Source of the DNA: BMS3ABIN04 sp964553325
GTDB taxonomy: Bacteria > Bacteroidota > Ignavibacteria > Ignavibacteriales > Melioribacteraceae
Assembly (NCBI GenBank): GCA_964553325.1
Contig: CAZKKI010000025.1
Coordinates: 29,307-93,306 of the forward strand
Length of the DNA: 64,000 nt
Direction of reading: 5' to 3'
Shown: one piece after another, positions 9,342-19,080 of the stretch
How the letters are laid out: each line of letters begins with the position of its first letter
Position numbering within the stretch: position 1 is the first letter of the stretch
The notes under the pieces: model-generated
Told to the model about the DNA's origin: nothing
Databases searched by the model: none
The model's input: only the letters and a program-made list of their open reading frames with translations
Program-made: the position numbers and the translations under genes

Positions 9342-11718
9342 GGGTGAGATTATAGACGGTTAAAATAATTATCGTAGCTGAGCTGATAATACTGAACGTA
9401 TCTCTTATAATCGGCCAAGCATCTCTTTTTATTTCATATATGGTAGGTACAAGAATAACAGAACCCGAAAGTATTTCGGGATCTGGAATAAAAAACCAAC
9501 CGGAAGGTTCCCATTTTCTTCCGTTGGGTAAAATCACAATCTCATTACCCTCGTCCGAATTTTGTGTATAACCGCCGGCTTGATTGATGTAATAAGAAAG
9601 ACTTGCGCCCGGTTTGTATTTTACCGTTGCGGGAATTCCCACTTCGCCAACCACATAAACAACATTGGGGTTCCTCGGAATAAAAATTGTGTCGTTGGCT
9701 TCCAATTCTATATTTTCGTCGGAAAACGGGTTTCGTACAATCTCATCCCAATTTATCGGTATTCTATCCGAATAACCTTCTAGAATGCTTGTTTTAAAAA
9801 AACTTTTATATTTGAATAAGCTGTCCGGTAAATTCGGTTTTTTCACCAAATCGAAAATTTTATTTTCCCTTTTAACATAAAACGCTTCTTTATATGCGGT
9901 TTTTTTCAAGCCCCCCGCACGTCGTACTATATCCGAAACCTTTTCATTTTCATCGAGTAATGTATAAGTGCCCGGCGTAAAAACTTCTCCGACTATGGTT
10001 ACGGTTTGGGGAACAATTTTCTTTCTGTCAATTTTAATTAGAACTCTATCGTAATTAACCAATTCGATGTCCTCTTCGGGTTTTATATCCCAGTAATTTC
10101 GGGGTAAATCGTATAAAATTCGCTCGGCAAATTTTTCATGATGCAAAGTATCCATTCTTGTAATTTCAATTCCTTTGTAACATGCCGAATCGGTAAGTCC
10201 GCCTGCAATCATAATTAATTTCGACAAAGTTAATCCGTTAAATTTCAAGTATTTCCCGGGACGTTTAACTTGTCCGACTATTTCAACGGTTTTGTCCGGG
10301 AACATTTCGTTAACGTCGAAAACGTAAACGGAATCTCTGTTTTTTAATATGATGTTTTCGGCAACGTCGTTTCGCAATGCTTTATTAATATTAAATGAAA
10401 GCGCCGCTTTTTTATTATCTGGTAAAGTTCTGATTAAAACCGCCCTATCCGTAAAAGCCGTTTCCAAAACTCCACCACATTTTATCAACAAGTCTTTTAC
10501 TGTCATGCTGTCCGAATCCAATTCATACACACCGGGATATTTGACTTGCCCCTCGATTACCAAACGGTTTTCGTATAATGTATCAATAGAGTTAACCGTA
10601 ATTAAATCCCCGTCCTCAAGATTAAAATCACTTTTTAATATTTCGTTGACCGAATCGAAACTTACATCGATAATTAGAATATTGTGTTTGTAGTTTTTCC
10701 TTTCGTTAAAAGGAATAATACGTTCTACCGTTAATTTTTGAAAATTGGCATTGTTATTCAATCCACCACTGTAAAAAATCAACTCACCGAGTTTTTCATT
10801 GTCTTTCACCTCGTATATTGCAGGTCTGAATACAGCCCCGTTAACAGCAACGCGTTTCCCCACCGGCGGAATAAAAACTATATCGCCGTCTTGTAACTGG
10901 ATATCACCGGAATTATTGCCTTTAATCAGATAGTCATATAAATCGATATTTTTTATAACGCGCCCTTTTCTCACCACTCTAATATTTCTCAACGAGCCCT
11001 TTAAAGTAGGACCACCGCCGAAATAAATTGCTGTAAATGCCGAAGAAAAAGCCGGTAAAGTATAGCCGCCGGGTCTGTTTACTTCTCCCAACAAATAAAT
11101 TTTAACCGTCCTTACGTTACCCGTTGTTACGTCAAGGAATGATTTAGTCGAGTTATCGTTACTATTTAAAGTCGCATACCTTTTAGATAAAACATTTTTA
11201 AGTTTTATTTTTAATTGATTTAATGTTAATCCGTTAACATAAACCAAACCAACCGTTGGAATGTAAATTTTACCGTCAGATCTAACAACCGGTCTTTCAT
11301 TCAATTCCGATTCTCCCCAAAGAGATATTAATATTTCGTCACCCGGTCCCACTCTATAACTTTGCGGAACGGGAACATTCCGTACTGGCGAGAAATTTTC
11401 CGGTGAAAACGTAAAAATTTTATATCCAAATGCGGGCAATGTCTTTGCATCCTTACGATGAGCAAATTCGGGCAAGTAAAATAACGAATCCGGCAAAGTT
11501 TCATATAACACATTCTTTGTTAATTCGAATTTGGAGGTGTCGTTAATATCAAAACTTGCTTTTTTCTCTTGCAGCATTTTTTCGGAAAGAGTTCCGCCGG
11601 ATTCCAGTTCTTTAATTTTATCCAGTAACTCCTCTTTGGAAATATTATCGAATTGACCGAACGCAGAATTCGCGTAAACGAAAACAAATATTACGATCAA
11701 CCGGATTATTTTTTTCAT
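9331..11718 (-). CDS. Wza-like polysaccharide export protein with several SLBB domains
   Basis: 795 residues, about twice the length of E. coli Wza. A signal peptide covers residues 1-21. The polysaccharide-export domain begins near residue 120 with YRVGPGDEILISLWGE. It is followed by about six SLBB-like beta-grasp units, recognisable by repeated openings such as LLGEVNRPGGYTL, IEGQVKYPGVYEL, IVGQVKRPGKYLK, IVGEVFTPGTYTL and VVGEVGIPATVKY. A hydrophobic stretch near the C-terminus (SSATIIILTVYNL) resembles the Wza transmembrane helix. It should form the outer-membrane and periplasmic channel for the polymer made by this operon, working with the Wzz-like protein whose gene overlaps its end. 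Confidence 0.9.
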   Translation of the reverse strand: MKKIIRLIVIFVFVYANSAFGQFDNISKEELLDKIKELESGGTLSEKMLQEKKASFDINDTSKFELTKNVLYETLPDSLFYLPEFAHRKDAKTLPAFGYKIFTFSPENFSPVRNVPVPQSYRVGPGDEILISLWGESELNERPVVRSDGKIYIPTVGLVYVNGLTLNQLKIKLKNVLSKRYATLNSNDNSTKSFLDVTTGNVRTVKIYLLGEVNRPGGYTLPAFSSAFTAIYFGGGPTLKGSLRNIRVVRKGRVIKNIDLYDYLIKGNNSGDIQLQDGDIVFIPPVGKRVAVNGAVFRPAIYEVKDNEKLGELIFYSGGLNNNANFQKLTVERIIPFNERKNYKHNILIIDVSFDSVNEILKSDFNLEDGDLITVNSIDTLYENRLVIEGQVKYPGVYELDSDSMTVKDLLIKCGGVLETAFTDRAVLIRTLPDNKKAALSFNINKALRNDVAENIILKNRDSVYVFDVNEMFPDKTVEIVGQVKRPGKYLKFNGLTLSKLIMIAGGLTDSACYKGIEITRMDTLHHEKFAERILYDLPRNYWDIKPEEDIELVNYDRVLIKIDRKKIVPQTVTIVGEVFTPGTYTLLDENEKVSDIVRRAGGLKKTAYKEAFYVKRENKIFDLVKKPNLPDSLFKYKSFFKTSILEGYSDRIPINWDEIVRNPFSDENIELEANDTIFIPRNPNVVYVVGEVGIPATVKYKPGASLSYYINQAGGYTQNSDEGNEIVILPNGRKWEPSGWFFIPDPEILSGSVILVPTIYEIKRDAWPIIRDTFSIISSATIIILTVYNLTRGN

Positions 11719-11732
11719 TTTAATTTTATACG

Positions 11733-13070
11733 TTAAGATTTGTAAATCTTTTCCGATTTAACTCCTGCTTTTTCGAATGCGTTTCTCGTGTCGACAATAA
11801 CATTAGCATGTTTTTCAATAAACGCATAATCGTAATCGGAGTGATCCGTGCTTAGCAATATCAAATCATATTTTTTCAAGTTCTCTTCGGTTAAATCCAC
11901 CGACTTCATTTTATAATCATATTTCCTCATCGGGAAAAGGCTAGGAACATACGGATCGTTATAATCTACTTCCGCACCGTATTCTGTAAGTAACTCGATT
12001 AATTTAAGAGAGGGCGATTCCCTCATATCGTCTATATCTTTTTTGTAAGAAGCGCCGAGAATTAATATTTTTGAACCGTTAACGGATTTTTGATATTTAT
12101 TCAAAACATGGGCGACATTTTCTACAACATAATAAGGCATCGAAGTGTTAATCTCGCCGGCGAGTTCAATAAATCTTGTGTTCAATTCATATTCCCGCGC
12201 TTTCCAAGTAAGGTAAAACGGATCGATAGGAATACAATGGCCTCCCAAACCCGGGCCCGGATAAAACGGATTATAACCGAACGGTTTGGTTGAAGCCGCA
12301 TTTATTACTTCCCAAATATCAATCCCCATTTTATCAAATACAACTTTCAATTCGTTCACAAGCGCAATATTAACAGAACGGTAAATGTTTTCAACAAGTT
12401 TTGTAGCTTCCGCAACTTTTGGTGAGGAAACCGGTACCGTTTTTACGATAACTTGATTGTATAACTCAACCGCAACCTTATTGCAATTTTCCGTAACCCC
12501 GCCTACAACTTTCGGGATTGTAGCTGTAGAATATTTCGGGTTGTTCGGATCTTCCCTTTCGGGTGAAAACGACAAATAAAAATCTTCTCCAACCTTGAAT
12601 TTATAATCTCCCAATCCTTGTATAACCGGAGCAGATTCAAACAAAGGCAACAATATTTCCTCGGTTGTTCCGGGATATGTTGTCGATTCCAACGAAACGA
12701 TTTGCCCTTTTCGCAAATATTTGGCAACCGTGTTTGCCGTACTTTCCACATACGACATATCGGGTTCTCTGTGTTCGTTAAGTGGCGTGGGGACGCAAAT
12801 AATTATGGCATCGGCTTCCGGCAAACGGCTGAAATCGGTTGTAGCTCCGAACTTTCCGCTATCAACAGCTTTCTTTATTTTTTCTTCGCTGATATGTTTA
12901 ATATAACTTTTACCTTGTTCCAGCATCGGAATTTTTTTCTCATCAACATCAAAACCAATCACATTAAATCCTTTTAATGCATATTCGAGACCTAATGGCA
13001 ACCCGACGTAACCAAGTCCGATAACACCGATTACCGCTTCTTTGTTTTTAATTTTATCGACTAATTCCAT
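11733..13070 (-). CDS. UDP-N-acetyl-hexosamine 6-dehydrogenase (WbpA/WecC type)
   Basis: 445 residues. The NAD-binding Rossmann motif GVIGLGYVGLPLGLEYA is at the N-terminus. The catalytic cysteine lies in PGLGGHCIPIDPFYLTW near residue 279; GHCIPIDPFYLTWKA is typical of enzymes that oxidise UDP-GlcNAc or UDP-ManNAc to the uronic acid, rather than UDP-glucose dehydrogenases. It would supply an acidic amino sugar for the polysaccharide. I chose the ATG at 13070 because AGGTG lies seven bases upstream; the in-frame GTG at 13079 overlaps that Shine-Dalgarno. It heads the minus-strand operon, with 14 bases to the exporter gene. Confidence 0.9.
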   Translation of the reverse strand: MELVDKIKNKEAVIGVIGLGYVGLPLGLEYALKGFNVIGFDVDEKKIPMLEQGKSYIKHISEEKIKKAVDSGKFGATTDFSRLPEADAIIICVPTPLNEHREPDMSYVESTANTVAKYLRKGQIVSLESTTYPGTTEEILLPLFESAPVIQGLGDYKFKVGEDFYLSFSPEREDPNNPKYSTATIPKVVGGVTENCNKVAVELYNQVIVKTVPVSSPKVAEATKLVENIYRSVNIALVNELKVVFDKMGIDIWEVINAASTKPFGYNPFYPGPGLGGHCIPIDPFYLTWKAREYELNTRFIELAGEINTSMPYYVVENVAHVLNKYQKSVNGSKILILGASYKKDIDDMRESPSLKLIELLTEYGAEVDYNDPYVPSLFPMRKYDYKMKSVDLTEENLKKYDLILLSTDHSDYDYAFIEKHANVIVDTRNAFEKAGVKSEKIYKS

Positions 13071-13076
13071 GAAGTG

Positions 13077-13081
13077 CACCT
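13077..13081 (-). promoter_or_regulatory. Shine-Dalgarno deciding the start of the UDP-sugar dehydrogenase
   Basis: On the minus strand AGGTG is followed seven bases later by the ATG at 13070. The GTG at 13079 that would extend the protein by three residues lies inside this site, so the ATG is preferred. Confidence 0.6.
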
Positions 13082-13197
13082 ATAAATTTAATTAGTTAAT
13101 ATTTATATTTTTAATAATTTGATATTAATCAAGTTAGCAATTTTACAGCTTCGCTTTCTAAACCACATTCCCCAGTATTTGAAAAATAAGCTTTACT

Positions 13198-15762
13198 TTA
13201 TGCCCAATGAATAACGCTCAATTCAAACGGATTAATCAACAGTTCGTGTTTGGGCAAAATTCTAAACGTAAATCCGAAATGTCCTGTACTCTTACAAATA
13301 ATTTCGCCTTCGAATTTATGCGTTTTTTTATTTTCATCGGAAGAAACGTGACGCATTGTAATTGCATAGTTATTCGTCGTATCGTCCTTTTTATCAACTT
13401 TACCGTAATAAATTTGCACCTCCACATCGTCGGGGGTAAGTTCTCCCAAATAAACTTCGGCACTCAAGGCGTATTTCGAATCGACTTTAATTTCACTTAA
13501 TTCCTTAAGTACTTTTGCATCCACAAATTTAATTTGATTCCAGTTTTTCAACAAATTGGTTTTCCAAGTAGTAAATTCTTTAGCCTTTTGCCAATTGTTT
13601 TCCTTAAGATAATTTCGTTTCTCATTCGATTTCAAATAAAACTTAGTCGTATATTCTTCTACCATTCTGTTCGTGTTAAAAATGGGACCCAAATCGCGCA
13701 TAGAAGCCTTCATCATCGAAATCCATTTACGCGGCAGTTGATCTTCTCCCCTTTCGTAAAAAAGCGGTATAATTTCTTTTTCCAATGTATCGTAAATTAA
13801 ACGGGATTCAACTTCGTCTTGATAATCCAGATCTGCGTATTCTTCACCGTTGCCTATTTTCCAACCGTATTTCGGGTCGAACGCTTCGTCCCACCAACCG
13901 TCAAGCACACTGAAGTTTAACCCACCGTTAGCAATTACTTTCATACCGGAAGTTCCGCTTGCTTCCAGAGGCCGACGCGGATTGTTTAACCACACATCGC
14001 AACCTTCAACCATATAGCGCGCTATATTCATATCGTAATTTTCAAGAAACACTACCCGTTTTCTGAACGGTTCTTCTTTTGTGTAAGCAATAATATCTTG
14101 AATCAACTTTTTACCTTCTTCATCTTGCGGATGCGCCTTGCCGGCAATTATTATTTGCACAGGGAAATCGTTGTTGCCAAGAATATCGGCAAGCCTTTCA
14201 AGATTTCTGAAAATTAACGTAGCTCTTTTATATGTTGCAAATCGTCTTGCAAAACCGATTGTTAACGCTTCAGCATTCAACACTTCCTTTGCAGCTTCAA
14301 TTTCGGAAAGAGAGCCGCCGCGATTTATTATTTGTTGACGCAGTCTTTTTCTGGCAAACGAGACCAATCTTTCCCTTCGCCTTTCATGCGTACGCCAAAG
14401 TTCTTCGTCCGGTATTTCATCCACAGCTTGCCATGCTTCTTTGTCGGATGTATCTTGTAAGAAATTATCGCCGATATAACGGAAAAGAAGTTCGTTCATT
14501 TCATTAGATAAATGCGAGCGGGTATGAACACCGTTCGTAACGTAATCTATGGGAATTTCGTCGAATGGAATATCTTTAAATCCGTCCACCCAAAGTTTTT
14601 TTGAGACTTGTCCGTGCAATTTGCTAACTCCATTAACAAAACCGGCCATGTTCATTGCCAAATGCGCCATGTTAAAGTTCGTCGGCGGTTTGTCTTTTAT
14701 GATTGTCCCCAGTCTGTAAAATTCTTTATCGCTAATTTTTAATTCGCTTCTGTAATAGTTTCCGAAATATTTTTCAACCAAATCGTTATCGAAGACATCA
14801 ATACCGGCGGGAACAGGCGTGTGAGTTGTAAACACATTGGAGTAAAATCCGATGTTCTTCGCTTCTTCAAACGAAAGCCCTTCTTGAATCAACACTCTTA
14901 TTCGTTCCAAAGAAAGAAATGCCGAATGCCCCTCATTCATGTGGCACACGGAAGGTTTAATTCCCAATGCATGCAATGCCCTTATGCCGCCTATACCTAA
15001 AATTATTTCCTGTTGAATTCTTGTTTCTTTGTTTCCGCCGTATAAGGCGCGAGTAATCCGTTTATCTTCGTCGTTGTTTTCCGAAATATTCGTATCGAGC
15101 AAATAAAGGGGTACGCGACCGACTTGAATTTTCCAAATCTGGAAAAAAACTTTTCTGCCGGGGAAGTCAAGAGAAATTTTCAACGGTTTGTTATTGCTGT
15201 CGGTCACCAACGTCATCGGTTGATTGTGGAAATCCGTTAATTCGTAGCGCTCTTGTTGCCAACCGTCGGACGTAAGATATTGCTGGAAATATCCTTCTTT
15301 GTAGCAAAGTCCTACGGCTACAAGAGGAATTCCCATATCGCTGGCAGATTTAAGATGATCGCCGGACAAAACACCTAAGCCGCCGGAATATATTTGCAGG
15401 CATTCCGTTAATCCGTACTCGGCCGAAAAATAAGCTACAAAAGGTTTATCGTCGCCGCGGTATTTTTTTTGATACCAAGTAACTTCTTGCATGTAAATTG
15501 TGAGTTGAAGGTAAACCCGGTTCATGTGTGAAATAAAACCGTCGTCTTCCGATGCTTCACGTAAACGGTCTTGACTTATTTTACCTAACATTAAAACGGG
15601 ATTGTGGTGTGTGTCTTCCCATAAATCTCGGTCTAATCTTCTGAAAAGCTCTTGTGCGTCTTGGTTCCAAGACCAATGCAAATTGTAGGCAATTTCACGT
15701 AACGGTTCCAGATTTTCGGGTAAACTGGGAACGACATTAAATTGACCGATAAACTTTATCAT
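13198..15762 (-). CDS. glgP: alpha-glucan (glycogen) phosphorylase, GT35
   Basis: 854 residues, the usual size of the bacterial alpha-glucan phosphorylase branch with an N-terminal DUF3417 region (EIAYNLHWSWNQDAQELF). The pyridoxal-phosphate lysine is in ASGTSGMKVIANGGLN near residue 605, preceded by NNPRRPLEA. It releases glucose-1-phosphate from glycogen or maltodextrin in the cytoplasm. GAGGATTAC before the ATG is a good Shine-Dalgarno. It stands alone: 127 bases separate it from the polysaccharide operon and its own upstream gap of 173 bases holds a candidate promoter. The glucose-1-phosphate could feed nucleotide-sugar synthesis, but no direct link to the neighbours is shown. Confidence 0.95.
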   Translation of the reverse strand: MIKFIGQFNVVPSLPENLEPLREIAYNLHWSWNQDAQELFRRLDRDLWEDTHHNPVLMLGKISQDRLREASEDDGFISHMNRVYLQLTIYMQEVTWYQKKYRGDDKPFVAYFSAEYGLTECLQIYSGGLGVLSGDHLKSASDMGIPLVAVGLCYKEGYFQQYLTSDGWQQERYELTDFHNQPMTLVTDSNNKPLKISLDFPGRKVFFQIWKIQVGRVPLYLLDTNISENNDEDKRITRALYGGNKETRIQQEIILGIGGIRALHALGIKPSVCHMNEGHSAFLSLERIRVLIQEGLSFEEAKNIGFYSNVFTTHTPVPAGIDVFDNDLVEKYFGNYYRSELKISDKEFYRLGTIIKDKPPTNFNMAHLAMNMAGFVNGVSKLHGQVSKKLWVDGFKDIPFDEIPIDYVTNGVHTRSHLSNEMNELLFRYIGDNFLQDTSDKEAWQAVDEIPDEELWRTHERRRERLVSFARKRLRQQIINRGGSLSEIEAAKEVLNAEALTIGFARRFATYKRATLIFRNLERLADILGNNDFPVQIIIAGKAHPQDEEGKKLIQDIIAYTKEEPFRKRVVFLENYDMNIARYMVEGCDVWLNNPRRPLEASGTSGMKVIANGGLNFSVLDGWWDEAFDPKYGWKIGNGEEYADLDYQDEVESRLIYDTLEKEIIPLFYERGEDQLPRKWISMMKASMRDLGPIFNTNRMVEEYTTKFYLKSNEKRNYLKENNWQKAKEFTTWKTNLLKNWNQIKFVDAKVLKELSEIKVDSKYALSAEVYLGELTPDDVEVQIYYGKVDKKDDTTNNYAITMRHVSSDENKKTHKFEGEIICKSTGHFGFTFRILPKHELLINPFELSVIHWA

Positions 15763-15825
15763 GTAATCCTCTTTAATTTATGCTGATTTATTTTGAAAAA
15801 TACATTCTAATATTAAACTTTATAT

Positions 15826-15855
15826 TTTATAGGATAATACCGAGAAAAGCAACAA
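15826..15855 (-). promoter_or_regulatory. candidate promoter of glgP
   Basis: On the minus strand TTGTTG and TATAAA are separated by 18 bases, about 65 bases before the glgP ATG. The match is moderate and the AT-rich gap offers other candidates. Confidence 0.35.
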
Positions 15856-15935
15856 ACTTTTTTCTTACTTATAAAGCTATAATTTTTTCATCACAAATTC
15901 TTATTTTATGTTGATTCAAAAATAAATTTATACTT

Positions 15936-16574
15936 ATGGAATTTACAATAAGCGCAATCATCGGATATGTTTTCGGTTCTTTGCCTACCGCTTATGTTTT
16001 ACTGAAGCGAAAGGGTATAGATATAACTAAAAGTGGTTCCGGTAATGTTGGCGCTTATAATTCCCTCGAAGTCACCAAATCGAAACTGACGGGTTTTATT
16101 GTTTTCGCTGTCGATTTTTCCAAAGGAGTTTTAAGTGTTCTTTCTGTTAAATATTTATTCGGAAATCAGTTCGAATTTCAAATCACTGCTTTGCTGTTTG
16201 CGGTCTTCAGTCATTGTTATTCGCCTTGGCTTAAATTCAAAGGAGGCAAAGGATTGGCTACCGGAGCCGGCGGGACAATAATTTTAATGCCCGTTATTCT
16301 AGGATTATGGATTCTTTTTTGGATTTTCGTTTATCTTTATAAAAAGAACATTCAAGTTGCAAACAGTGCGGCGTCGGGTTTGGTGGGTTTACTTGCATTT
16401 TTCACATCCGATATTCTTAATAAATATTCCAATCCCCCGGCAACAAATAATAATTTTTTCGGTTGGATGACTCTTATATTGTTTCTTGTTATTTTAACAA
16501 AGCATATTATTCCGTTAAAAGAATATTTTTTAGAACAGCAGAATCTTACAAGGAAAAAACATGAGCACATTTAA
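15936..16574 (+). CDS. plsY: glycerol-3-phosphate acyltransferase PlsY family
   Basis: 212 residues with about five to six membrane helices. The family motifs are visible as GYVFGSLPTAY at the start, SGSGNVGAYN near residue 35 (glycerol-3-phosphate binding; usually GSGNxGATN) and LKFKGGKGLATGAGG near residue 100. PlsY transfers an acyl group from acyl-phosphate to glycerol-3-phosphate, the first step of phospholipid synthesis. The T to Y change in GAYN and the extra loop before the last helix mark it as a somewhat divergent member. It overlaps the following protease gene by 14 bases, so the two are probably co-transcribed. Confidence 0.85.
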   Translation: MEFTISAIIGYVFGSLPTAYVLLKRKGIDITKSGSGNVGAYNSLEVTKSKLTGFIVFAVDFSKGVLSVLSVKYLFGNQFEFQITALLFAVFSHCYSPWLKFKGGKGLATGAGGTIILMPVILGLWILFWIFVYLYKKNIQVANSAASGLVGLLAFFTSDILNKYSNPPATNNNFFGWMTLILFLVILTKHIIPLKEYFLEQQNLTRKKHEHI

Positions 16575-17769
16575 AACGATTTTTCTTTCCGCAGTTACAA
16601 CTCTGTTCATAGTTTCAGCTGGCTTTGCATATTTTTATTATACCAAAATAAAAGAAAGCAAAACCGAAAACGGCAACGGTGAAATGGTGGTTCAGCATGC
16701 GGCAAACAATTTTGTAATCGACAGTAAAAAAGATACATCGAACGATAGAAGCACAGCTAACAATAGTTTGTACAATTCGCGCCAGACGGTGATTACCAAA
16801 ACCGTCGCCAAAGTTAGTCCGGCTGTTGTAGGAATTACCGTTACGGAAATACAGAAATACAGAGATTTTTGGAGTTACGATCCGTTCTTCAGAGAATTTT
16901 TTGGCGATAGGGTTTATTTACGCGAAGTTAAAGGATTGGGTTCGGGAACATTGATTTCCCCCGACGGTTATATCATAACCAACGACCACGTTGCAGGTAA
17001 CGCAGTAAAAATAATCGTTACGTTAACGGACGGCCGGCATTTCGATGCGAAAATTGTTGGGTCGGATATTACCTCCGACGTTTGTCTTCTAAAAATCGAT
17101 TCGGAAAACCTCCCCTATCTGAAATTCGGAGATTCCGACGATATTCTCATCGGTGAATGGGTAATTGCTCTTGGCAACCCGTTCGGATTGTTCGAATTAA
17201 ACAAAAAACCGACCGTGACCGTTGGTGTGGTGAGCTCCCTAGGAATGAATTTGGGAGTTCAAAAAAACAGATATTATTACGATATGATTCAAACCGACGC
17301 GGCCATCAATACCGGAAACAGCGGCGGACCGCTTGTAAATAGTATCGGTGAAATAATCGGTATGAACACTTTAATTTATTCCGGCAGTGGCGGAAATATC
17401 GGCGTGGGATTTGCCATCCCGATTAACAAAGTAAAAGAAATAATCGCCGACCTAAAAGAATACGGAAAAGTTGACCGCAATTTCTGGACAGGTTTAAGCA
17501 TCCAAACAATTACGGAAGGAATAGCCAAGTATTTTAATTTGAAAAATACCGAAGGCGTTATTGTTACCGATATTGTTCCGGATTCACCGGCGGACAAAGC
17601 GGGGTTGCAAGTTGCCGATATTATTTTGGAAATGAATAAAGTTAAAATTAACGACGACGTTACAATGATAAACCTTTTACATACTTTCAAAACAAACGAT
17701 ACCGTACAATTCAAAATTTTGCGAAAGGGTGAAACTTTAATCAAAACAATGATTTTGGAACCGAAATGA
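16561..17769 (+). CDS. DegP/HtrA-type serine protease with one PDZ domain
   Basis: 402 residues. An N-terminal hydrophobic helix (residues about 7-27) is a signal anchor. The trypsin-like domain carries the triad: H143 in ITNDHVAG, D173 in TSDVCLLKID and S254 in NTGNSGGPLVN. A single PDZ domain follows from about residue 310 (VIVTDIVPDSPADKAGL). One PDZ and a membrane anchor fit DegS/HtrA-like periplasmic stress proteases rather than two-PDZ DegP. AAGGA precedes the ATG, which lies inside the end of plsY. The stop overlaps the purB start by four bases. The protein-quality-control role comes from the family. Confidence 0.92.
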   Translation: MSTFKTIFLSAVTTLFIVSAGFAYFYYTKIKESKTENGNGEMVVQHAANNFVIDSKKDTSNDRSTANNSLYNSRQTVITKTVAKVSPAVVGITVTEIQKYRDFWSYDPFFREFFGDRVYLREVKGLGSGTLISPDGYIITNDHVAGNAVKIIVTLTDGRHFDAKIVGSDITSDVCLLKIDSENLPYLKFGDSDDILIGEWVIALGNPFGLFELNKKPTVTVGVVSSLGMNLGVQKNRYYYDMIQTDAAINTGNSGGPLVNSIGEIIGMNTLIYSGSGGNIGVGFAIPINKVKEIIADLKEYGKVDRNFWTGLSIQTITEGIAKYFNLKNTEGVIVTDIVPDSPADKAGLQVADIILEMNKVKINDDVTMINLLHTFKTNDTVQFKILRKGETLIKTMILEPK

Positions 17770-19064
17770 TAGAACGATATACACGCGCCGAAATGGGCAG
17801 AATTTGGGAAGACGAATTTAAATTTTCCACATGGTTGAAAATCGAAATTCTCGCTTGCGAAGCACGTGCACACTTGGGTGAAATTCCGGTCGAGGACGTC
17901 GAAGAAATAAAAGCAAAAGCTTCCTTCGATGTTAAACGTATTTTGGAAATTGAAGAAGAAACAAAGCACGATGTTATAGCATTTTTAACGAACGTTGCCG
18001 AATATGTCGGTCCCGCCTCGCGTCATATTCACTACGGTATGACAAGCTCAGATATTCTTGATACAACCCTTGCATACCAAATGAAAAAGGCGGGCGAAAT
18101 CATACTTGACGACTTACAAAAATTGAAAGAAGTTCTCAAACGCAGAGCACTTGAACACAAGTATACACTTTGCGTAGGGAGAAGTCACGGTATTCATGCC
18201 GAACCTACTACTTTCGGATTAAAGTTTGCTCTTTGGTACGAAGAAATAAAACGTAACATAAAACGCTTGGAAGATGCTATTGAAAATATTAGCGTCGGAC
18301 AAATATCCGGTGCGGTAGGTACGTTCGATCACCTATCGCCCAAAGTGGAAGAATACGTTTGTGAAAAAATGGGATTGAAACCGGCGCCGGTTTCAACTCA
18401 AATAATTCAGCGCGACCGTCATGCACAGTTTTTAAGCACACTTGCCGTTATTGGAGCAACACTCGAAAAAATTGCGGTTGAAATAAGACATTTACAACGA
18501 ACCGAAGTTTTGGAAGCGGAAGAGTATTTTTCAAAAGGACAAAAAGGTTCTTCGGCAATGCCGCACAAAAGAAATCCGATTGTATCGGAAAGAATTTCCG
18601 GATTGGCCAGATTACTTAGAAGCAATGCGGTTGCAGCTTTGGAAAACGTAGCGCTCTGGCACGAACGCGATATTTCACACTCTTCCGTTGAAAGAGTGAT
18701 AGTTCCCGATAGCACAATAGCCTTGGATTATATGCTGAATCTGGCAATTAACTTAATTGACAATCTGATTATCTATCCTGAAAATGCCATTGAGAATCTT
18801 AATAAAACCAGAGGTTTGATATATTCCCAAAAGGTTTTACTCAAGCTTGTGGAAAAAGGATTGACACGCGAAGAAGCTTATAAAATGGTACAAGAACCGG
18901 CAATGCACGTTTGGCGAAACAAGTCAACCGACTTAAAAACCGAACTGCTTAAATCCGGAGAAGTAAGGAAACATCTTTCCGAAGAAGAAATTCAAAACGT
19001 GTTTGATGCTAATAAAATGTTGAAGAACGTCGATTATATTTTCAAACGTTCTGTGGAAAATTAA
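17766..19064 (+). CDS. purB: adenylosuccinate lyase
   Basis: 432 residues, the normal length of the B. subtilis-type enzyme. The fumarase/aspartase superfamily signature is KGSSAMPHKRNPIVSE near residue 262, and the catalytic-histidine regions are YGMTSSDILDT near residue 87 and RSHGIHAEPTTFG near residue 139. It cleaves SAICAR in purine synthesis and adenylosuccinate in AMP formation, in the cytoplasm. Its ATG overlaps the protease stop (ATGA), making plsY-htrA-purB an overlapping trio. It ends 16 bases from the convergent ABC ATPase gene with no obvious hairpin between them. Confidence 0.96.
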   Translation: MIERYTRAEMGRIWEDEFKFSTWLKIEILACEARAHLGEIPVEDVEEIKAKASFDVKRILEIEEETKHDVIAFLTNVAEYVGPASRHIHYGMTSSDILDTTLAYQMKKAGEIILDDLQKLKEVLKRRALEHKYTLCVGRSHGIHAEPTTFGLKFALWYEEIKRNIKRLEDAIENISVGQISGAVGTFDHLSPKVEEYVCEKMGLKPAPVSTQIIQRDRHAQFLSTLAVIGATLEKIAVEIRHLQRTEVLEAEEYFSKGQKGSSAMPHKRNPIVSERISGLARLLRSNAVAALENVALWHERDISHSSVERVIVPDSTIALDYMLNLAINLIDNLIIYPENAIENLNKTRGLIYSQKVLLKLVEKGLTREEAYKMVQEPAMHVWRNKSTDLKTELLKSGEVRKHLSEEEIQNVFDANKMLKNVDYIFKRSVEN

Positions 19065-19080
19065 TATTTCATTAGCCCTT

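Noticed and set aside
12618..12977. 119-residue plus-strand frame inside the UDP-sugar dehydrogenase gene
   Set aside because: Antisense shadow; no recognisable domain.
15878..15883. TATAAT upstream of plsY as a promoter
   Set aside because: No acceptable -35 box at 16-18 bases; AT-rich surroundings make a chance match likely.
19065..19080. terminator between convergent purB and the ABC ATPase gene
   Set aside because: Only 16 bases separate the stops and no stem with a T-run is visible there.
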